Source: Acidimicrobiaceae bacterium RAAP-2
GTDB lineage: Bacteria > Actinomycetota > Acidimicrobiia > Acidimicrobiales > RAAP-2
Direction: 5' to 3'
Assembly: GCA_001443545.1 (NCBI GenBank)
Contig: LMAD01000011.1
Coordinates: forward strand, 1 to 59,701
DNA length: 59,701 nucleotides
Below the pieces are notes generated by a model that saw nothing but the letters and a program-made list of their open reading frames with translations, was not told where the DNA came from and did not search any database. This document shows, piece by piece, positions 24,599 through 35,416 of this stretch. Each line of letters opens with the position of its first letter. Within the stretch, counting starts at the first letter, position 1. The position numbers and the translations under genes were made by a program.

Positions 24599-25804
24599 TC
24601 AGGCGCGCACCCGATCCAGGTGGTAGCGCAGGGCAATCGCCGCGGCGGCACCCTCGCCGACCGCCGACGCCAACTGCTTGGTCGAGCCCCGTCGCACGTC
24701 CCCGGCGACGTACACCCCGGGCATCGACGTGCGGAACTGTTCGTCGCTGACAACAAACCCCTGATCGTCGAGGTCGACCTCGCCCACGAGGAACGCGGTG
24801 TTGGGCTCGAGGCCGATGAAGACGAAGGCGCCCGAGGCTCGGTGCGTCCGGCGTTGGCCCGTGGCTCGGTCCTCGAGGACGACGCCGGTCAACTTCCCCG
24901 CGCCCGCCTCGAAGGCGACGACCGCGGTTCCGACGTGCACGGACATCGACGGGTGAGCCGCCACTTTGTCTTGGAGCAGACGACTGGCCCGAACGGCGTC
25001 CGCGTACTCGACGATGGTGACGTGCCGGGCGAACTGGGTGAGAAAGATCCCCTCTTCGAAGCCGCTGTTGCCACCACCGATGACGACGACTTCGTCGGCT
25101 CCCCGGTAGAACGGGCCGTCGCAGGTCGCGCAGAAATGAATCCCCGCACCGATGAGGTCGGCCTCTCCGGCGGCCCCGGTCCGTCGATAGAGCGATCCCG
25201 TCGCGAGCAGCACCCCGTGGGCCCGGTAGTGGTCACCGGTGGACGTCGCCACCGCGACCCATGACTCGTCGACCGTCTCGAGCGACGTGACCGCGACGGC
25301 CTGGAGGATCTCGACCCCGTAGCGCTCGGCCTGGCGGCGCATCCGGTCGGCCAACTCGTGACCGGCCACCCCATCGGGGAAGCCCGGGTAGTTGTCGAGT
25401 CGCTCGGTGACGCCCGCCTGTCCACCGACCGCCGACTTCTCGACGATCAAGACCGAGAAGTTCTCGCGGGCCGCGTAGATCGCGGCGGTGAGGCCCGTCG
25501 GGCCACCGCCGACGATCACGAGGTCGTAGGTCCGCTCCGAGGCCACCCGAGTCAGGCCCAGTTTGTCGGCCAGCTCGTCGTTGCCGGGCTCGGCGAGGTG
25601 CGACCCGTCGGGGAAGATGATGGTGGGGATGATGCGGCTGCCGCCGTTGAGTGCCTCGACGCGTTCGGTGTACTCCGGGTGCTGCTCGAGGTCGATCCAC
25701 TCGTAGGGCACGCGTTGTTCGCCGAGGAAGGTCTTGGCGCGGCGGCAGTCCGGACACCAACTGGCGCCGATGACGGTGAGTGGTGCGACGGGTGCGGTGG
25801 ACAC
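24599..25804 (-). CDS. Glutaredoxin-thioredoxin reductase fusion
   Basis: The 401-aa protein is a two-domain fusion. Residues 1-80 form a glutaredoxin-like domain with IGASWCPDCRRAKTFL (CPDC) and IIPTIIFPDGS. Residues about 92-401 form a thioredoxin-reductase-like flavoprotein with FAD-binding VGGGPTGLTAAIYAAREN, the redox disulfide FCATCDGPFY, NADPH-binding VIGGGNSGFEEG and C-terminal PGVYVAGDVRRG. It probably passes electrons from NADPH through the CATC disulfide to the fused CPDC site. The GTG start has GAGGAA upstream. It is divergent from a TetR gene across a 22-bp dyad. Confidence 0.9.
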   Translation of the reverse strand: MSTAPVAPLTVIGASWCPDCRRAKTFLGEQRVPYEWIDLEQHPEYTERVEALNGGSRIIPTIIFPDGSHLAEPGNDELADKLGLTRVASERTYDLVIVGGGPTGLTAAIYAARENFSVLIVEKSAVGGQAGVTERLDNYPGFPDGVAGHELADRMRRQAERYGVEILQAVAVTSLETVDESWVAVATSTGDHYRAHGVLLATGSLYRRTGAAGEADLIGAGIHFCATCDGPFYRGADEVVVIGGGNSGFEEGIFLTQFARHVTIVEYADAVRASRLLQDKVAAHPSMSVHVGTAVVAFEAGAGKLTGVVLEDRATGQRRTHRASGAFVFIGLEPNTAFLVGEVDLDDQGFVVSDEQFRTSMPGVYVAGDVRRGSTKQLASAVGEGAAAAIALRYHLDRVRA

Positions 25805-25833
25805 GATTCCTCATTCCTCGACGAGACTGACCA

Positions 25834-25855
25834 TACTATACAGGTCTGTCTAGTA
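25834..25855. promoter_or_regulatory. TetR-type operator between divergent genes
   Basis: Arms TACTATACAG (25834-25843) and CTGTCTAGTA (25846-25855) match at 9 of 10 positions as an inverted repeat around GT. It lies between the reductase fusion and the TetR gene, overlapping the TetR -10 region (TACACT, 25854-25859), and should control both. Confidence 0.7.
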
Positions 25856-25865
25856 CACTGTGACG

Positions 25866-26408
25866 GTGACCCGAACCTCCGCCCGAGCACGACTCTTGGA
25901 CACGGCGACGGCGTTGTTCTACCGCGACGGCATCAACGCGACCGGCATCGACCGCGTCATCGCCGACGCCGGCGTGGCCAAGGCGAGTCTCTATAACAAC
26001 TTCACGGGCAAGGGTGACCTCGTTGCGGCGTACCTCGACGCGAGCCTCGCGCGGTTCGTCCAACTCCTCGACGCGCTGGCGGACGTCGCCGACCCGGTCG
26101 AGCGTCTCGACGCCTTCTTCGCCGAGATCGAACGCGCGGCCAGCGCGAACGAGTTCAGCGGCTGCCCCTTCAGCAACGCCGCGGTCGAGGTCGCACCAGA
26201 CTCGCCCGCCCACGCCATCGTCCTGCGCTTCTATGCGCATTTGGCCCGGTTCTTCGCCGAGACGTTGGGCGTGCGCAGCGAGGACGAAACGGTGAAGCAG
26301 TTGATCGTCTGTTACGACGGTGCGATGTCAGCCGCCAAGATCCTGCGCGACCCGTCCCTCGTCGGCGCGGCCGGTGCACTCGCGCGTTCGATTGCGTGCC
26401 GACGGTGA
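25866..26408 (+). CDS. TetR-family regulator
   Basis: The 180-aa protein has a TetR helix-turn-helix at about 5-50 (GIDRVIADAGVAKASLYNNFTGKGDLV) and a C-terminal domain with NEFSGCPFSNAAVE containing a conserved-looking Cys. GTG 25866 is chosen because TACACT ends six bases upstream (leaderless); GTG 25860 is an alternative. By position it represses itself and the divergent glutaredoxin-thioredoxin reductase gene. The Cys could be a redox sensor, which is inference. Confidence 0.88.
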   Translation: MTRTSARARLLDTATALFYRDGINATGIDRVIADAGVAKASLYNNFTGKGDLVAAYLDASLARFVQLLDALADVADPVERLDAFFAEIERAASANEFSGCPFSNAAVEVAPDSPAHAIVLRFYAHLARFFAETLGVRSEDETVKQLIVCYDGAMSAAKILRDPSLVGAAGALARSIACRR

Positions 26409-27066
26409 ACCAACTGGCCGCCATCGTCTTTGACGCGGTCGACACCCTCTTCGACCTCGCGCCCGTCGACGACGCCCTGGACGAACTCGGGTACCCCGAC
26501 ACGATCGAGATCTTCTTCACCCGACTCCTGCGCGACGGGACCGAGCTCTCACTGGCCAACACGCCGCGCCCCTTCGGCGTCGTGGCCGACGGTGTTCTCC
26601 AGGTCGTGGCCCCGAGACTCGACGCTGAGCAGCGTCGCGCCGTCATCTCGGTCTTCGGCCGTCTGCCAATTCACGACGACGTCGAAGCGGCCCTTGAGCT
26701 GACCAAGTCGGCCGGGCTGCGCTGCGCGGTCTTGACCAATGGATCGACGTCGGCCATCAATTCGTTGGTTCGAGCGAATGGGCTCGAGGACTACGTGGAT
26801 ACCGTGTTCAGCGTCGAGGACGCGACCAGTTGGAAACCGGGCCCATCGCCCTATCGCTACGCGCTCGAACGACTCGACCTCGAACCGCGGGCCGTCGCGA
26901 TGGTTGCCGCCCACGCCTGGGACTGCCACGGCGCGAAGGCCGCGGGGCTGCGCACTGGCTGGGTCTCGCGGCTCGAAGGCGTCTACGCGTCGACCTTCAC
27001 CGCGCCCGACGTGCGAGGGTCCACGCTCGATGCGGTCGTGGCCGGCCTGATCAACTGGTCCCCGAC

Positions 27067-27070
<4 letters not shown>
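26405..27070 (+). CDS. HAD-superfamily hydrolase, haloacid dehalogenase type
   Basis: The 221-aa protein has motif I IVFDAVDTLFDL (nucleophile Asp; an Asp replaces the usual Gly before Thr), a helical cap, motif II CAVLTNGSTSA (about 105), a motif III lysine in SWKPGPSPY, and MVAAHAWDCHGAKAAGLRTGWV, which aligns with the motif IV region of L-2-haloacid dehalogenases. GTG 26405 overlaps the TetR stop (GTGA), so the two are coupled. It shares CTAG with the convergent 27067 gene. The substrate is unknown. Confidence 0.85.
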
Positions 27071-27384
<314 letters not shown>

Positions 27385-27506
27385 ATCTTCCCCTTCCGAC
27401 AATGCCACTTCCAGAGATACCGCCGCTTTCTCAACGGTACCTGCGTTGACCCTGTGAAAATCCGGAGAATCACGACGACCACGCCTGGACTAACCTGGGG
27501 AACCCC

Positions 27507-28583
27507 ATGGCACTCTCGATCGGCATCGTCGGCCTGCCCAACGTCGGCAAGTCCACGCTCTTCAACGCGCTCACCAACAACCACGTCCTGGCCGCGAACT
27601 ACCCGTTCGCGACCATCGAGCCCAACGTCGGCGTCGTCGCGGTGCCCGACGAACGGCTGGGCCGCCTCGCGTCGGTCTTCGGCTCGGAGCGTCAACTGCC
27701 CGCGAGCGTAACCTTCGTCGACATCGCCGGCATCGTGCGTGGCGCGTCCGAGGGTGAGGGACTCGGCAACCAGTTCCTCGCCGCGATTCGCGAGTCCGAC
27801 GCGATCTGCGAGGTCGTTCGGGCCTTCCACGACGACGACGTCGTGCACGTCGACGGGCGGATCGACCCCGAGGCGGACGTGGCGACCATCGAGACCGAGT
27901 TGATCCTGGCCGACCTGCAGACCGTCGAGCGAGCGATTGCGCGCCTCGAGCGCGAGGCCAAGCGCGGTGGACCGGCGGCCGTTCGGCTGGTCGAGGTCGA
28001 GCGCGCTCGATCCGCGCTCGACCAGGGACGCGTGATATCCGCGGTGCTCGATTTGGACCGCGACGCGTTGGCCGACCTGCACCTGCTGACCGACAAGCCC
28101 TTCATCTACGTCTTCAACGTCGACGAGGAGACCATCGCCGACTCAACGCGTCGAGCCGAACTCGAGGCGTCGGTCGCCCCGGCCCCGGCCGTCGTGTTGT
28201 GCGCGAAGATCGAAGCCGAGCTCTCGGGCCTCGACGACGCCGACGCGCGCGAACTCCTCGAGTCCTACGGGCAGTCTGAATCGGGCCTCGCCCAACTCTC
28301 GCGCGTGGGTTTCGCGACCCTCGGGCTGCAGACCTTCCTCACCGCCGGACCCAAAGAGTCTCGCGCCTGGACGATTCGCCAGGGGGCGACGGCCCCCGAA
28401 GCCGCCGGCGTCATCCACACCGACTTCCAGAAGCACTTCATCAAGGCCGAGGTCATCGCCTTCGAAGACCTGATGGCCGCCGGTTCGGTCGCGGCGGTGC
28501 GCGCCGCGGGCAAGGCGCGCATCGAGGGCAAGGAGTACGTCATGCGCGACGGGGACGTCGTGGAGTTCCGGGTCAACGCCTAG
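27507..28583 (+). CDS. ychF: Redox-regulated ATPase/GTPase YchF
   Basis: The 358-aa protein matches YchF throughout. It has the G1 motif GLPNVGKSTLFNALTNN at the start, FATIEPNVGVV, the G3 region VDIAGIVRGASEGEGLGNQFL, and a coiled coil at about 130-180 (ERAIARLEREAKRG). FVFNVDE-like IYVFNVDEE stands in place of NKxD, and a C-terminal TGS-like domain contains the sequence ending YVMRDGDVVEFRVN. YchF binds ribosomes and prefers ATP. A TAACCT 10 bases before the ATG suggests a very short leader, GGGGAACCCC, which is itself a small hairpin. Confidence 0.96.
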   Translation: MALSIGIVGLPNVGKSTLFNALTNNHVLAANYPFATIEPNVGVVAVPDERLGRLASVFGSERQLPASVTFVDIAGIVRGASEGEGLGNQFLAAIRESDAICEVVRAFHDDDVVHVDGRIDPEADVATIETELILADLQTVERAIARLEREAKRGGPAAVRLVEVERARSALDQGRVISAVLDLDRDALADLHLLTDKPFIYVFNVDEETIADSTRRAELEASVAPAPAVVLCAKIEAELSGLDDADARELLESYGQSESGLAQLSRVGFATLGLQTFLTAGPKESRAWTIRQGATAPEAAGVIHTDFQKHFIKAEVIAFEDLMAAGSVAAVRAAGKARIEGKEYVMRDGDVVEFRVNA

Positions 28584-28594
28584 CGTGCGCGCGG

Positions 28595-28600
28595 TACAAT
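28595..28600 (+). promoter_or_regulatory. -10 element of ahcY
   Basis: TACAAT in the 74-base gap before ahcY would give a leader of about 50 bases with TAGGAG before the ATG. I looked for a SAH riboswitch and do not see its conserved core. Confidence 0.45.
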
Positions 28601-28657
28601 CGGAGTAGGCGCACACGACAGAGGTCGACGCCTGGCCATCTTGTAAATAGGAGAACC

Positions 28658-30099
<1,442 letters not shown>

Positions 30100-30103
<4 letters not shown>

Positions 30104-31032
30104 CCGAGCGGGTAGCGCGCGAGCCGCTCGCGCACGAAGGCGACGAACGCGGGGTTGTCCAGTGACACCCCGACCCTCGTCGGACTCGACGCGAAGCCGC
30201 GGCGACGGTCGATCACGGTGGCGCCGCGGGTGTGCGCGCCGCCGGTCTCGACGACCACGTGGGCGCCCTGCTTCTCGATCGCGTCGGGCACGAGCAGTTC
30301 GTAGATCGTCATCGCGTCGTGCATGATTACGTCGCGGTTGCCGTACCACTGGTCGTGGAAGGCCGCGTAGGGCTCCAGAATCGCGGCCGTGCGCCGTCCG
30401 ACCTCGGTGTCGAGTCCGCGAAGGTACTCGAGGTCGTCGTCGCCCAGCGTCGCCTGGTGCGTGAGGTCGAGCGGCATCAGGGTGATCGGCCAGGGGCCGG
30501 CCAAGACCCGCGCGGCGGCCTCGGGGTCGGCCCACACGTTGAATTCGGCGGCAGCCGTCACGTTGCCCGCGAAGGATGCCCCACCCATGATCACCACCCG
30601 TTCGACGCGCGCCTCGACGCCCGGGTAGCGCGCCTGCAGCAGCGCGAGGTTGGTGAGTGGGCCGATGGCGGCGATCGTGAGCGGCGCCTCAGCGGCGAGC
30701 CTCGCAATCAGGTCCACGGCGTGCTCGTCGCTCTCGGGGGTACGCGGTTCGGGCCAAGCGATATCGCCCAGTCCGTCGAGTCCGTGGACGTCGCCGGCCT
30801 CGTCGAGGTCGCTCGCCAGTGGCGCGGCGCACCCGCGCGCGACGACCACGTCGGGCCGACCAGCCAGGTCGACCAGCCGTCGAGCGTTGAGCGTGGTCTT
30901 GTCCACCCCCACGTTGCCCGCGACGGTGGTCAGCGCGAGCACGTCGAGCTCGTCGCTCGCCAGCGCGAGCAGGATGGCCACGGCGTCGTCGACGCCCGGG
31001 TCGGTGTCGATTACGAGTCGCGTTCGAGCCAC
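30100..31032 (-). CDS. Inosine-uridine-type nucleoside hydrolase
   Basis: The 310-aa protein opens with the calcium-binding IDTDPGVDDAVAILLAL (family hallmark DxDxxxDD) and continues with TTVAGNVGVDKTTLNA, IGPLTNLALL, VIMGGASFAGNVTAAAEFNVWADPEAA (active site) and MHDAMTIYELL. It hydrolyses ribonucleosides to base plus ribose. It overlaps the ribokinase gene by 22 bases and is the last gene of the import operon, which suits its role: the ribose released would be phosphorylated by the kinase just upstream. Confidence 0.93.
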
Positions 31033-31862
31033 GAGTTCACCTCCGAGTCAGTGGGCAGCGCCCCTTGCGCGCCGGGCGCGAGGGTCGCCAGCGCGCCCGC
31101 CGTCACGGCGTAGGCGAGGGCGCGTTGGGGCGATTCGCCGAGCGCGTGGCGCACGGCGTAGGCGGCGCAGAAGACGTCGCCGGCCCCCACGGTGTCCACG
31201 GCGCGCACCGACGGCGCCGGCGCGCGCGCGACCTCGACCCCGTGGGCGTAGTGGACGGCGCCGGCGGCGCCCAACGTGACCACGCAGTTCGCCAGTGCGT
31301 CGAGGTCCAAGGTCGACGCCTCGCCCTCGTTAGCGATCACGACCGAACAGCGCGCCAGCACGGCGGGAGCGACGGGCCGGGCCGGGGCGACGTTCAACAC
31401 GAGGGACCGGGCTCGGGTCGCGACGTCGGCGATCACCGCCTCGGGGACCTCGAGCTGGGCGAGGACGACGTCGAAGTCGGCCAGGTCGACGCCGCGCACG
31501 TCGAGGTCGTCGTTGGCCCCCGGGGCCACGACGATCTGGTTCTCGCCGCGGTCGTCCACGGTGATGAAGGCCGACCCGGTCGGTCGGTGCGAAACCACGG
31601 GCTGGGTCACGCGCACCCCGTGCCCGACGATGAGACGAGCGAGCCACGACCCGGACTCGTCGGCGCCGAGCACGGCGAGCAGGGTCACGTCGGCGCCGAG
31701 TCGGGCCGCGGCCACCGCCTGATTGGCCCCCTTGCCCCCGGGCAGTCGCGTCACGTCGCCACCGAGCACGGTCTCGCCGGGGTGGGGCAAACGAGCACAG
31801 CGCACCACGAGGTCGACGTTGGCGCTACCCACGACCCCGACGCGCGGGGCGACCGACGACAC
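31011..31862 (-). CDS. PfkB-family carbohydrate kinase, probable ribokinase
   Basis: The 283-aa protein has VGVVGSANVDLVV, GGDVTRLPGGKGANQAVAAARLGADV (PfkB signature 1, ribokinase-like) and the anion-hole and catalytic motif VDTVGAGDVFCAAYAV (catalytic Asp near 238). It most resembles ribokinases, giving ribose-5-phosphate. The GTG start directly abuts the stop of the solute-binding protein. It lies between an importer and a nucleoside hydrolase, so nucleoside-derived ribose is the likely substrate; a nucleoside kinase of the same family is an alternative. Confidence 0.88.
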   Translation of the reverse strand: MSSVAPRVGVVGSANVDLVVRCARLPHPGETVLGGDVTRLPGGKGANQAVAAARLGADVTLLAVLGADESGSWLARLIVGHGVRVTQPVVSHRPTGSAFITVDDRGENQIVVAPGANDDLDVRGVDLADFDVVLAQLEVPEAVIADVATRARSLVLNVAPARPVAPAVLARCSVVIANEGEASTLDLDALANCVVTLGAAGAVHYAHGVEVARAPAPSVRAVDTVGAGDVFCAAYAVRHALGESPQRALAYAVTAGALATLAPGAQGALPTDSEVNSWLERDS

Positions 31863-32873
31863 CTACGGCAGGAACTTGTTGGTGTAGTACGTCGACGGCG
31901 CGGGAACCTTCGAGATCAAGTTGATGCTCTTGAGCGCGTGCGCCAGCGTCGACCACTGCGCGTTGGTCTGGGTGAAGTACTGGTGATGGGCGTTGGTCAA
32001 GAAGGGGATCGTCAACTTCCAGCCCTCGAGGTTGTAGGCGTTGGTGTAACCGCTCTTGGGGTAGGCCCGCGAGAAGTCGGCCGCGGCCTTCACCGGGTTC
32101 GCGGCGGCCCACACGGTGGCCTTCTTCACCGCTGACAGGAAGGCCTTGACCGTCGCGCCGTGGGACGCGGCGTAGGAGCGGGTGACCGCGTAGACCCAGA
32201 CTGGGATGTCGGGCGCCCCGACCTTGGTGCCGAGCAGCTGGACCTCGCGGCCCTTCGTGCCCGAGTCCTGGAAGCCGGGGATCTCGTAGTTCGTCGTCGA
32301 CGTGGAGATGTCGACCTTGCCGGCGAGCAGGTCGGTGAGGTCGTTGCCGGTGGGTGCGGTGACGATCTTCACCTGCTGGTTCGTCAACTTCGCGAAACGC
32401 AGCACGAAGGGCAACATCGATTCGGTCCAGGTGTCGCCGTAGGAGAAGATCCGCTTACCCCTCAGCGCCGCCGTGAGGTTGCCGGGCGTCAACTTCGTCC
32501 CCGGCTTGGCGAAGAGCGCCCAGTTGTTGCGCATCGAGTAGTTGGCCACCGAGAGCATGGGCGCGCCCGCGTTCACCGCCACCCCCATGTCGGTCGTGGT
32601 GAGAAAGCCGATGTCGGCGCTGCCGGTCGCGAGCAACTTGGTCGTCGAGGACGTGTCGGGCGGGAAGCTGACGTTCACCTTGAGGCCCGCGGCCTTGAAG
32701 TACCCGAGGTCTTGGGCGACCACGACCGGCGTCAGTTCGAAGTCCGGACCCGGGAAGTCGTAGGCGAAGGTAATGGTCTTGGTCGCGGCCGACGAGGCGG
32801 CGGCGCCCAGGACGAGGGAACCGGCGCCCAGCGCGGCGGCCGTGGCTAGCGAGGCGAATCGACGAAATCTCAC
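31863..32873 (-). CDS. NMT1/THI5-like ABC solute-binding protein
   Basis: The 336-aa protein has a Sec signal peptide (MRFRRFASLATAAALGAGSL, cleavage near AAASSAA; no lipobox Cys). Residues 35-250 carry the SsuA/THI5-like fold: VVVAQDLGYFKAAGLKVN, LLATGSADIGFLTTTDMGVAV, and GKVDISTSTTNYEIPGF. Such proteins bind small heterocycles, pyrimidine precursors, riboflavin, or sulfonates. GTG 32873 has GGAGCA upstream. The neighbouring kinase and nucleoside hydrolase suggest a nucleoside or nucleobase ligand. Confidence 0.9.
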   Translation of the reverse strand: MRFRRFASLATAAALGAGSLVLGAAASSAATKTITFAYDFPGPDFELTPVVVAQDLGYFKAAGLKVNVSFPPDTSSTTKLLATGSADIGFLTTTDMGVAVNAGAPMLSVANYSMRNNWALFAKPGTKLTPGNLTAALRGKRIFSYGDTWTESMLPFVLRFAKLTNQQVKIVTAPTGNDLTDLLAGKVDISTSTTNYEIPGFQDSGTKGREVQLLGTKVGAPDIPVWVYAVTRSYAASHGATVKAFLSAVKKATVWAAANPVKAAADFSRAYPKSGYTNAYNLEGWKLTIPFLTNAHHQYFTQTNAQWSTLAHALKSINLISKVPAPSTYYTNKFLP

Positions 32874-32901
32874 GGTGCTCCTTTGCGACGGTGCATCGAT
32901 A

Positions 32902-33783
32902 CTACCGAGCCGAGTCGCCCTCGGACTGGTCGGCCACCCGACGCCAACTGCGGCGCGCCACCGTGCGGCGCTGCCAGGGCGTGGCGAAGACCTCGGCCCC
33001 GACCACGAGCAAGAACCAGCTGATGCCGATCACCGTCATCAGCATCGTCGTGCCGTAGACCGCGGCGGTGTTGAGGTTCGTGTTCGCGTGCTCCTGGTAG
33101 AGCGCGAGCGAGGAGCCGTCCGAGGCGGCCAGCTCGCCGATGATCGCGCCGGTGACGGCGTAGGTGGCGCCGATCTTGAGACCGCTGAAGAGGGGGGTGG
33201 CCGTGGCGGGGACCTCGATCTGGACGAAGGTGCGCCACCGCGGCGCGCCGTAGACCCGCGCCAGGTTGACCAGGTCCTGGTCGACGTGGCTCAACCCGTC
33301 GAGCACGTTGACCGTCACCGGGAAGAAGACGATCCACGCGACGATCACCACCTTCGGAGTGACCGAGAAGCCGAGGATCAGCACGAGCGGGGCGGCCAGG
33401 GCGATGATGGGCACGGCCTGGCTGAGCACGAGCACCGGGTACACCAGACGCTGCAAGACCGGGACCTTGGCCATGATCACTCCGAGGCTGATCCCCAAGG
33501 CCGCCCCGGCGACGAAGCCGTAGACCGTCTCGCGGATCGTGCCGAGCACGAGCGGCCAGAGCGTCGACCAGTTCTGGGTCACCGCGAGGACGGCCTGATA
33601 AGGGCGGGGGGCGATGTAGGGCGCGACGTGGAAACCAACGACGATGGCCTGCCAGACGACGAGCAATAGCACGATCGACAGCACCGGCACGCCGACGTTG
33701 CGCGCCACCTTGCGCGCGACGCTCTCGGAGGAACGGTTCGCCCGACGTGGCGCGCTGGCGAGGTTGGTGTCGCTCACGCTCAC
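32902..33783 (-). CDS. ABC importer permease, SsuC/ThiX type
   Basis: The 293-aa protein has six membrane segments and the inner-membrane permease EAA-type loop (NLARVYGAPRWRTFVQIEVPATATPLFSGLK, given here only as its position at about 190-220). GTG 33783 overlaps the ATPase stop by GTGA, with a second GTG six bases on. An upstream open frame is the ATPase gene's shadow and is rejected as the start. Its partners are the ATPase upstream and the NMT1-like binding protein downstream. Confidence 0.9.
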   Translation of the reverse strand: MSVSDTNLASAPRRANRSSESVARKVARNVGVPVLSIVLLLVVWQAIVVGFHVAPYIAPRPYQAVLAVTQNWSTLWPLVLGTIRETVYGFVAGAALGISLGVIMAKVPVLQRLVYPVLVLSQAVPIIALAAPLVLILGFSVTPKVVIVAWIVFFPVTVNVLDGLSHVDQDLVNLARVYGAPRWRTFVQIEVPATATPLFSGLKIGATYAVTGAIIGELAASDGSSLALYQEHANTNLNTAAVYGTTMLMTVIGISWFLLVVGAEVFATPWQRRTVARRSWRRVADQSEGDSAR

Positions 33784-34538
33784 GGCGTCCCACCGTGGAG
33801 TAGATGCATGATGCGGGCCTTGAGCACGACAAAGTCCGGCTCGGTCAGGGTGTCGACCGTGCGAGGGCGCGCGAGCGGGTTCACGAAGTCCGCGACCACC
33901 CGTCCGGGACGCGGCGACATCACGAGCACCCGGTCCGAGAGGAAGATCGACTCGTCGACGTCGTGGGTGATGAAGAGCACGGTCCGTTCGGTGTCCTTCC
34001 ACACCTGCAGGAGCCACTGCTGCATCTCGAGGCGCGTCTGGGCGTCCAGCGCGCCGAAGGGCTCGTCGAGCAGCAGCAGGGGCTGGTGGGTCACGAGGGT
34101 GCGCATGAACGCGACACGCTGTCGCATACCGCCCGAGAGGGCCGACGGGTAGTGGCGCAGGAAGTCGCCCAGTCCGTACTGGCGAGCCACGCGTCGCGCC
34201 TCAGCGCGGTGAGCGCTGCTCACCCGCCCGGTCAGGCGCTTGGCCATGGTGATGTTGTCCTCCACCGTTCGCCACGGCACGAGCAGGTCCTTTTGGAGCA
34301 TGTAGCCGACGTGTCCCGTCGCCCCGGTCACGGGCCGGTCGTGGAGGCGAACCTCGCCGCCGTCGGGCTCGAGCAGTCCGGCGATGACGTTGAACAGCGT
34401 CGACTTGCCACAGCCCGACGGTCCGACGATCGCGACGAACGAGCCCTCCTCGATCGACAACGTCGTCGGCTCGAGGGCCACCGTGTCGCCAAAGACCTTG
34501 CCGACGTCGCGCAGCTCCAATATCGCGCTGGCGCTCAC
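33780..34538 (-). CDS. ABC importer ATPase, SsuB/TauB type
   Basis: The 252-aa protein has Walker A GPSGCGKSTLFNVIAG (about 40), Q-loop MLQKDLLVPWRT, signature ALSGGMRQRVAFMRTL (about 133) and Walker B LLLLDEPFGALDAQTR. It begins the operon at GTG 34538, with TACATT (34545-34550) exactly six bases upstream, so the message is predicted leaderless. It drives uptake through the adjoining permease and NMT1/THI5-like binding protein. Confidence 0.93.
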   Translation of the reverse strand: MSASAILELRDVGKVFGDTVALEPTTLSIEEGSFVAIVGPSGCGKSTLFNVIAGLLEPDGGEVRLHDRPVTGATGHVGYMLQKDLLVPWRTVEDNITMAKRLTGRVSSAHRAEARRVARQYGLGDFLRHYPSALSGGMRQRVAFMRTLVTHQPLLLLDEPFGALDAQTRLEMQQWLLQVWKDTERTVLFITHDVDESIFLSDRVLVMSPRPGRVVADFVNPLARPRTVDTLTEPDFVVLKARIMHLLHGGTP

Positions 34539-34544
34539 CGCACC

Positions 34545-34550
34545 AATGTA
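34545..34550 (-). promoter_or_regulatory. -10 of the nucleoside import operon
   Basis: On the minus strand TACATT is followed by six bases and GTG 34538, the leaderless TANNNT-N6-RTG pattern. Confidence 0.5.
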
Positions 34551-34567
34551 CCGTTATCGACCCAGGC

Positions 34568-35416
34568 TCAGCGGTAGCCAGCGAAGAGGTCGGTCACCGG
34601 TCCTTCGATGCCGAGCGGATTGGTGGCGCGCACGAACCACTCGGTACCCATCACCGCTCGGAACTGCTCGCGGCCCATCTTCATGAAGAAGGAGTCGGCG
34701 AGTTGGGACGCGTGGGCGGCGAGCGCGTCGAACTTCGCGTCCACGACCGAACGCACGTCGATCGTCGCGGCGATCTGCTCGTCGGGAGTCCCCAGGTCCC
34801 GGTCCTCGTCGTCGGACTCGGGTTCGGGTTCCTCCCCGCGGGCCAGCGCCGCGGCGCGGCGCGCCCGGGCCTCCTCGGCCCAGCGCGCGCGATACTGCGT
34901 CATGACGCTGTCGGGGATCGCGTTGAAGTAGAGGGTCGGTTCGTAGTCGAGTCGCGCGATCGCGGCCAGCGTGATCCGGTGGGCTTGGATGTGGTCGGGG
35001 TGGCCGTAGAAGCCGATCTCGTTGTAGGTGACGATCACCTGGGGCCGTTCCTCGAGCAGGACCGCGGCCAATCGGTCGGCCGCTTCGTCGATGCGCGTCG
35101 CCCAGAAGGATCGCGGGTCGTCGTTCTGGGGCCAGCCGACCATGCCCGAGTCGCGGTACCCGAGTCGCACCAGCCGCTCGACCCCGAGGAGTTCGACGGC
35201 GCGATCGAGCTCGCCCTCGCGCAACGTCGCGACCGCGTCGGGATCGTGGCCGGGCGAACCGGGCTTGACGCCCCCGGGGGCGTCGCCGTACTCGCCGTTG
35301 GTGCAGGTCACCAGTACGGTGCGCACGCCCTGGGCCGCGAGGAGCGGGTAGACCCCGCCGGTCGAGCTCGCCTCGTCGTCGGGGTGGGCGTGCACGCAGA
35401 GGAACGTGAGGCTCAC
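34568..35416 (-). CDS. mca: LmbE/PIG-L family amidase, probable mycothiol S-conjugate amidase
   Basis: The 282-aa protein has the zinc-binding CVHAHPDDEASSTGG at the N-terminus, VTCTNGEYGDAPGG, LGYRDSGMVGWPQNDD and YGHPDHIQAH (second zinc-ligand site, about 137). These are hallmarks of the Mca/MshB family, and the internal GYRDSGM plus length favour Mca, which cleaves mycothiol-toxin conjugates for export as mercapturates. It starts inside the stop of a paralog (ATGA at 35413-35416), so the pair is one operon. Confidence 0.82.
   Translation of the reverse strand: MSLTFLCVHAHPDDEASSTGGVYPLLAAQGVRTVLVTCTNGEYGDAPGGVKPGSPGHDPDAVATLREGELDRAVELLGVERLVRLGYRDSGMVGWPQNDDPRSFWATRIDEAADRLAAVLLEERPQVIVTYNEIGFYGHPDHIQAHRITLAAIARLDYEPTLYFNAIPDSVMTQYRARWAEEARARRAAALARGEEPEPESDDEDRDLGTPDEQIAATIDVRSVVDAKFDALAAHASQLADSFFMKMGREQFRAVMGTEWFVRATNPLGIEGPVTDLFAGYR

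Noticed and set aside
28584..28657. SAH riboswitch before ahcY
   Set aside because: The leader is only about 50 bases and lacks the conserved core sequence of that class, so it is treated as an ordinary leader with TAGGAG.
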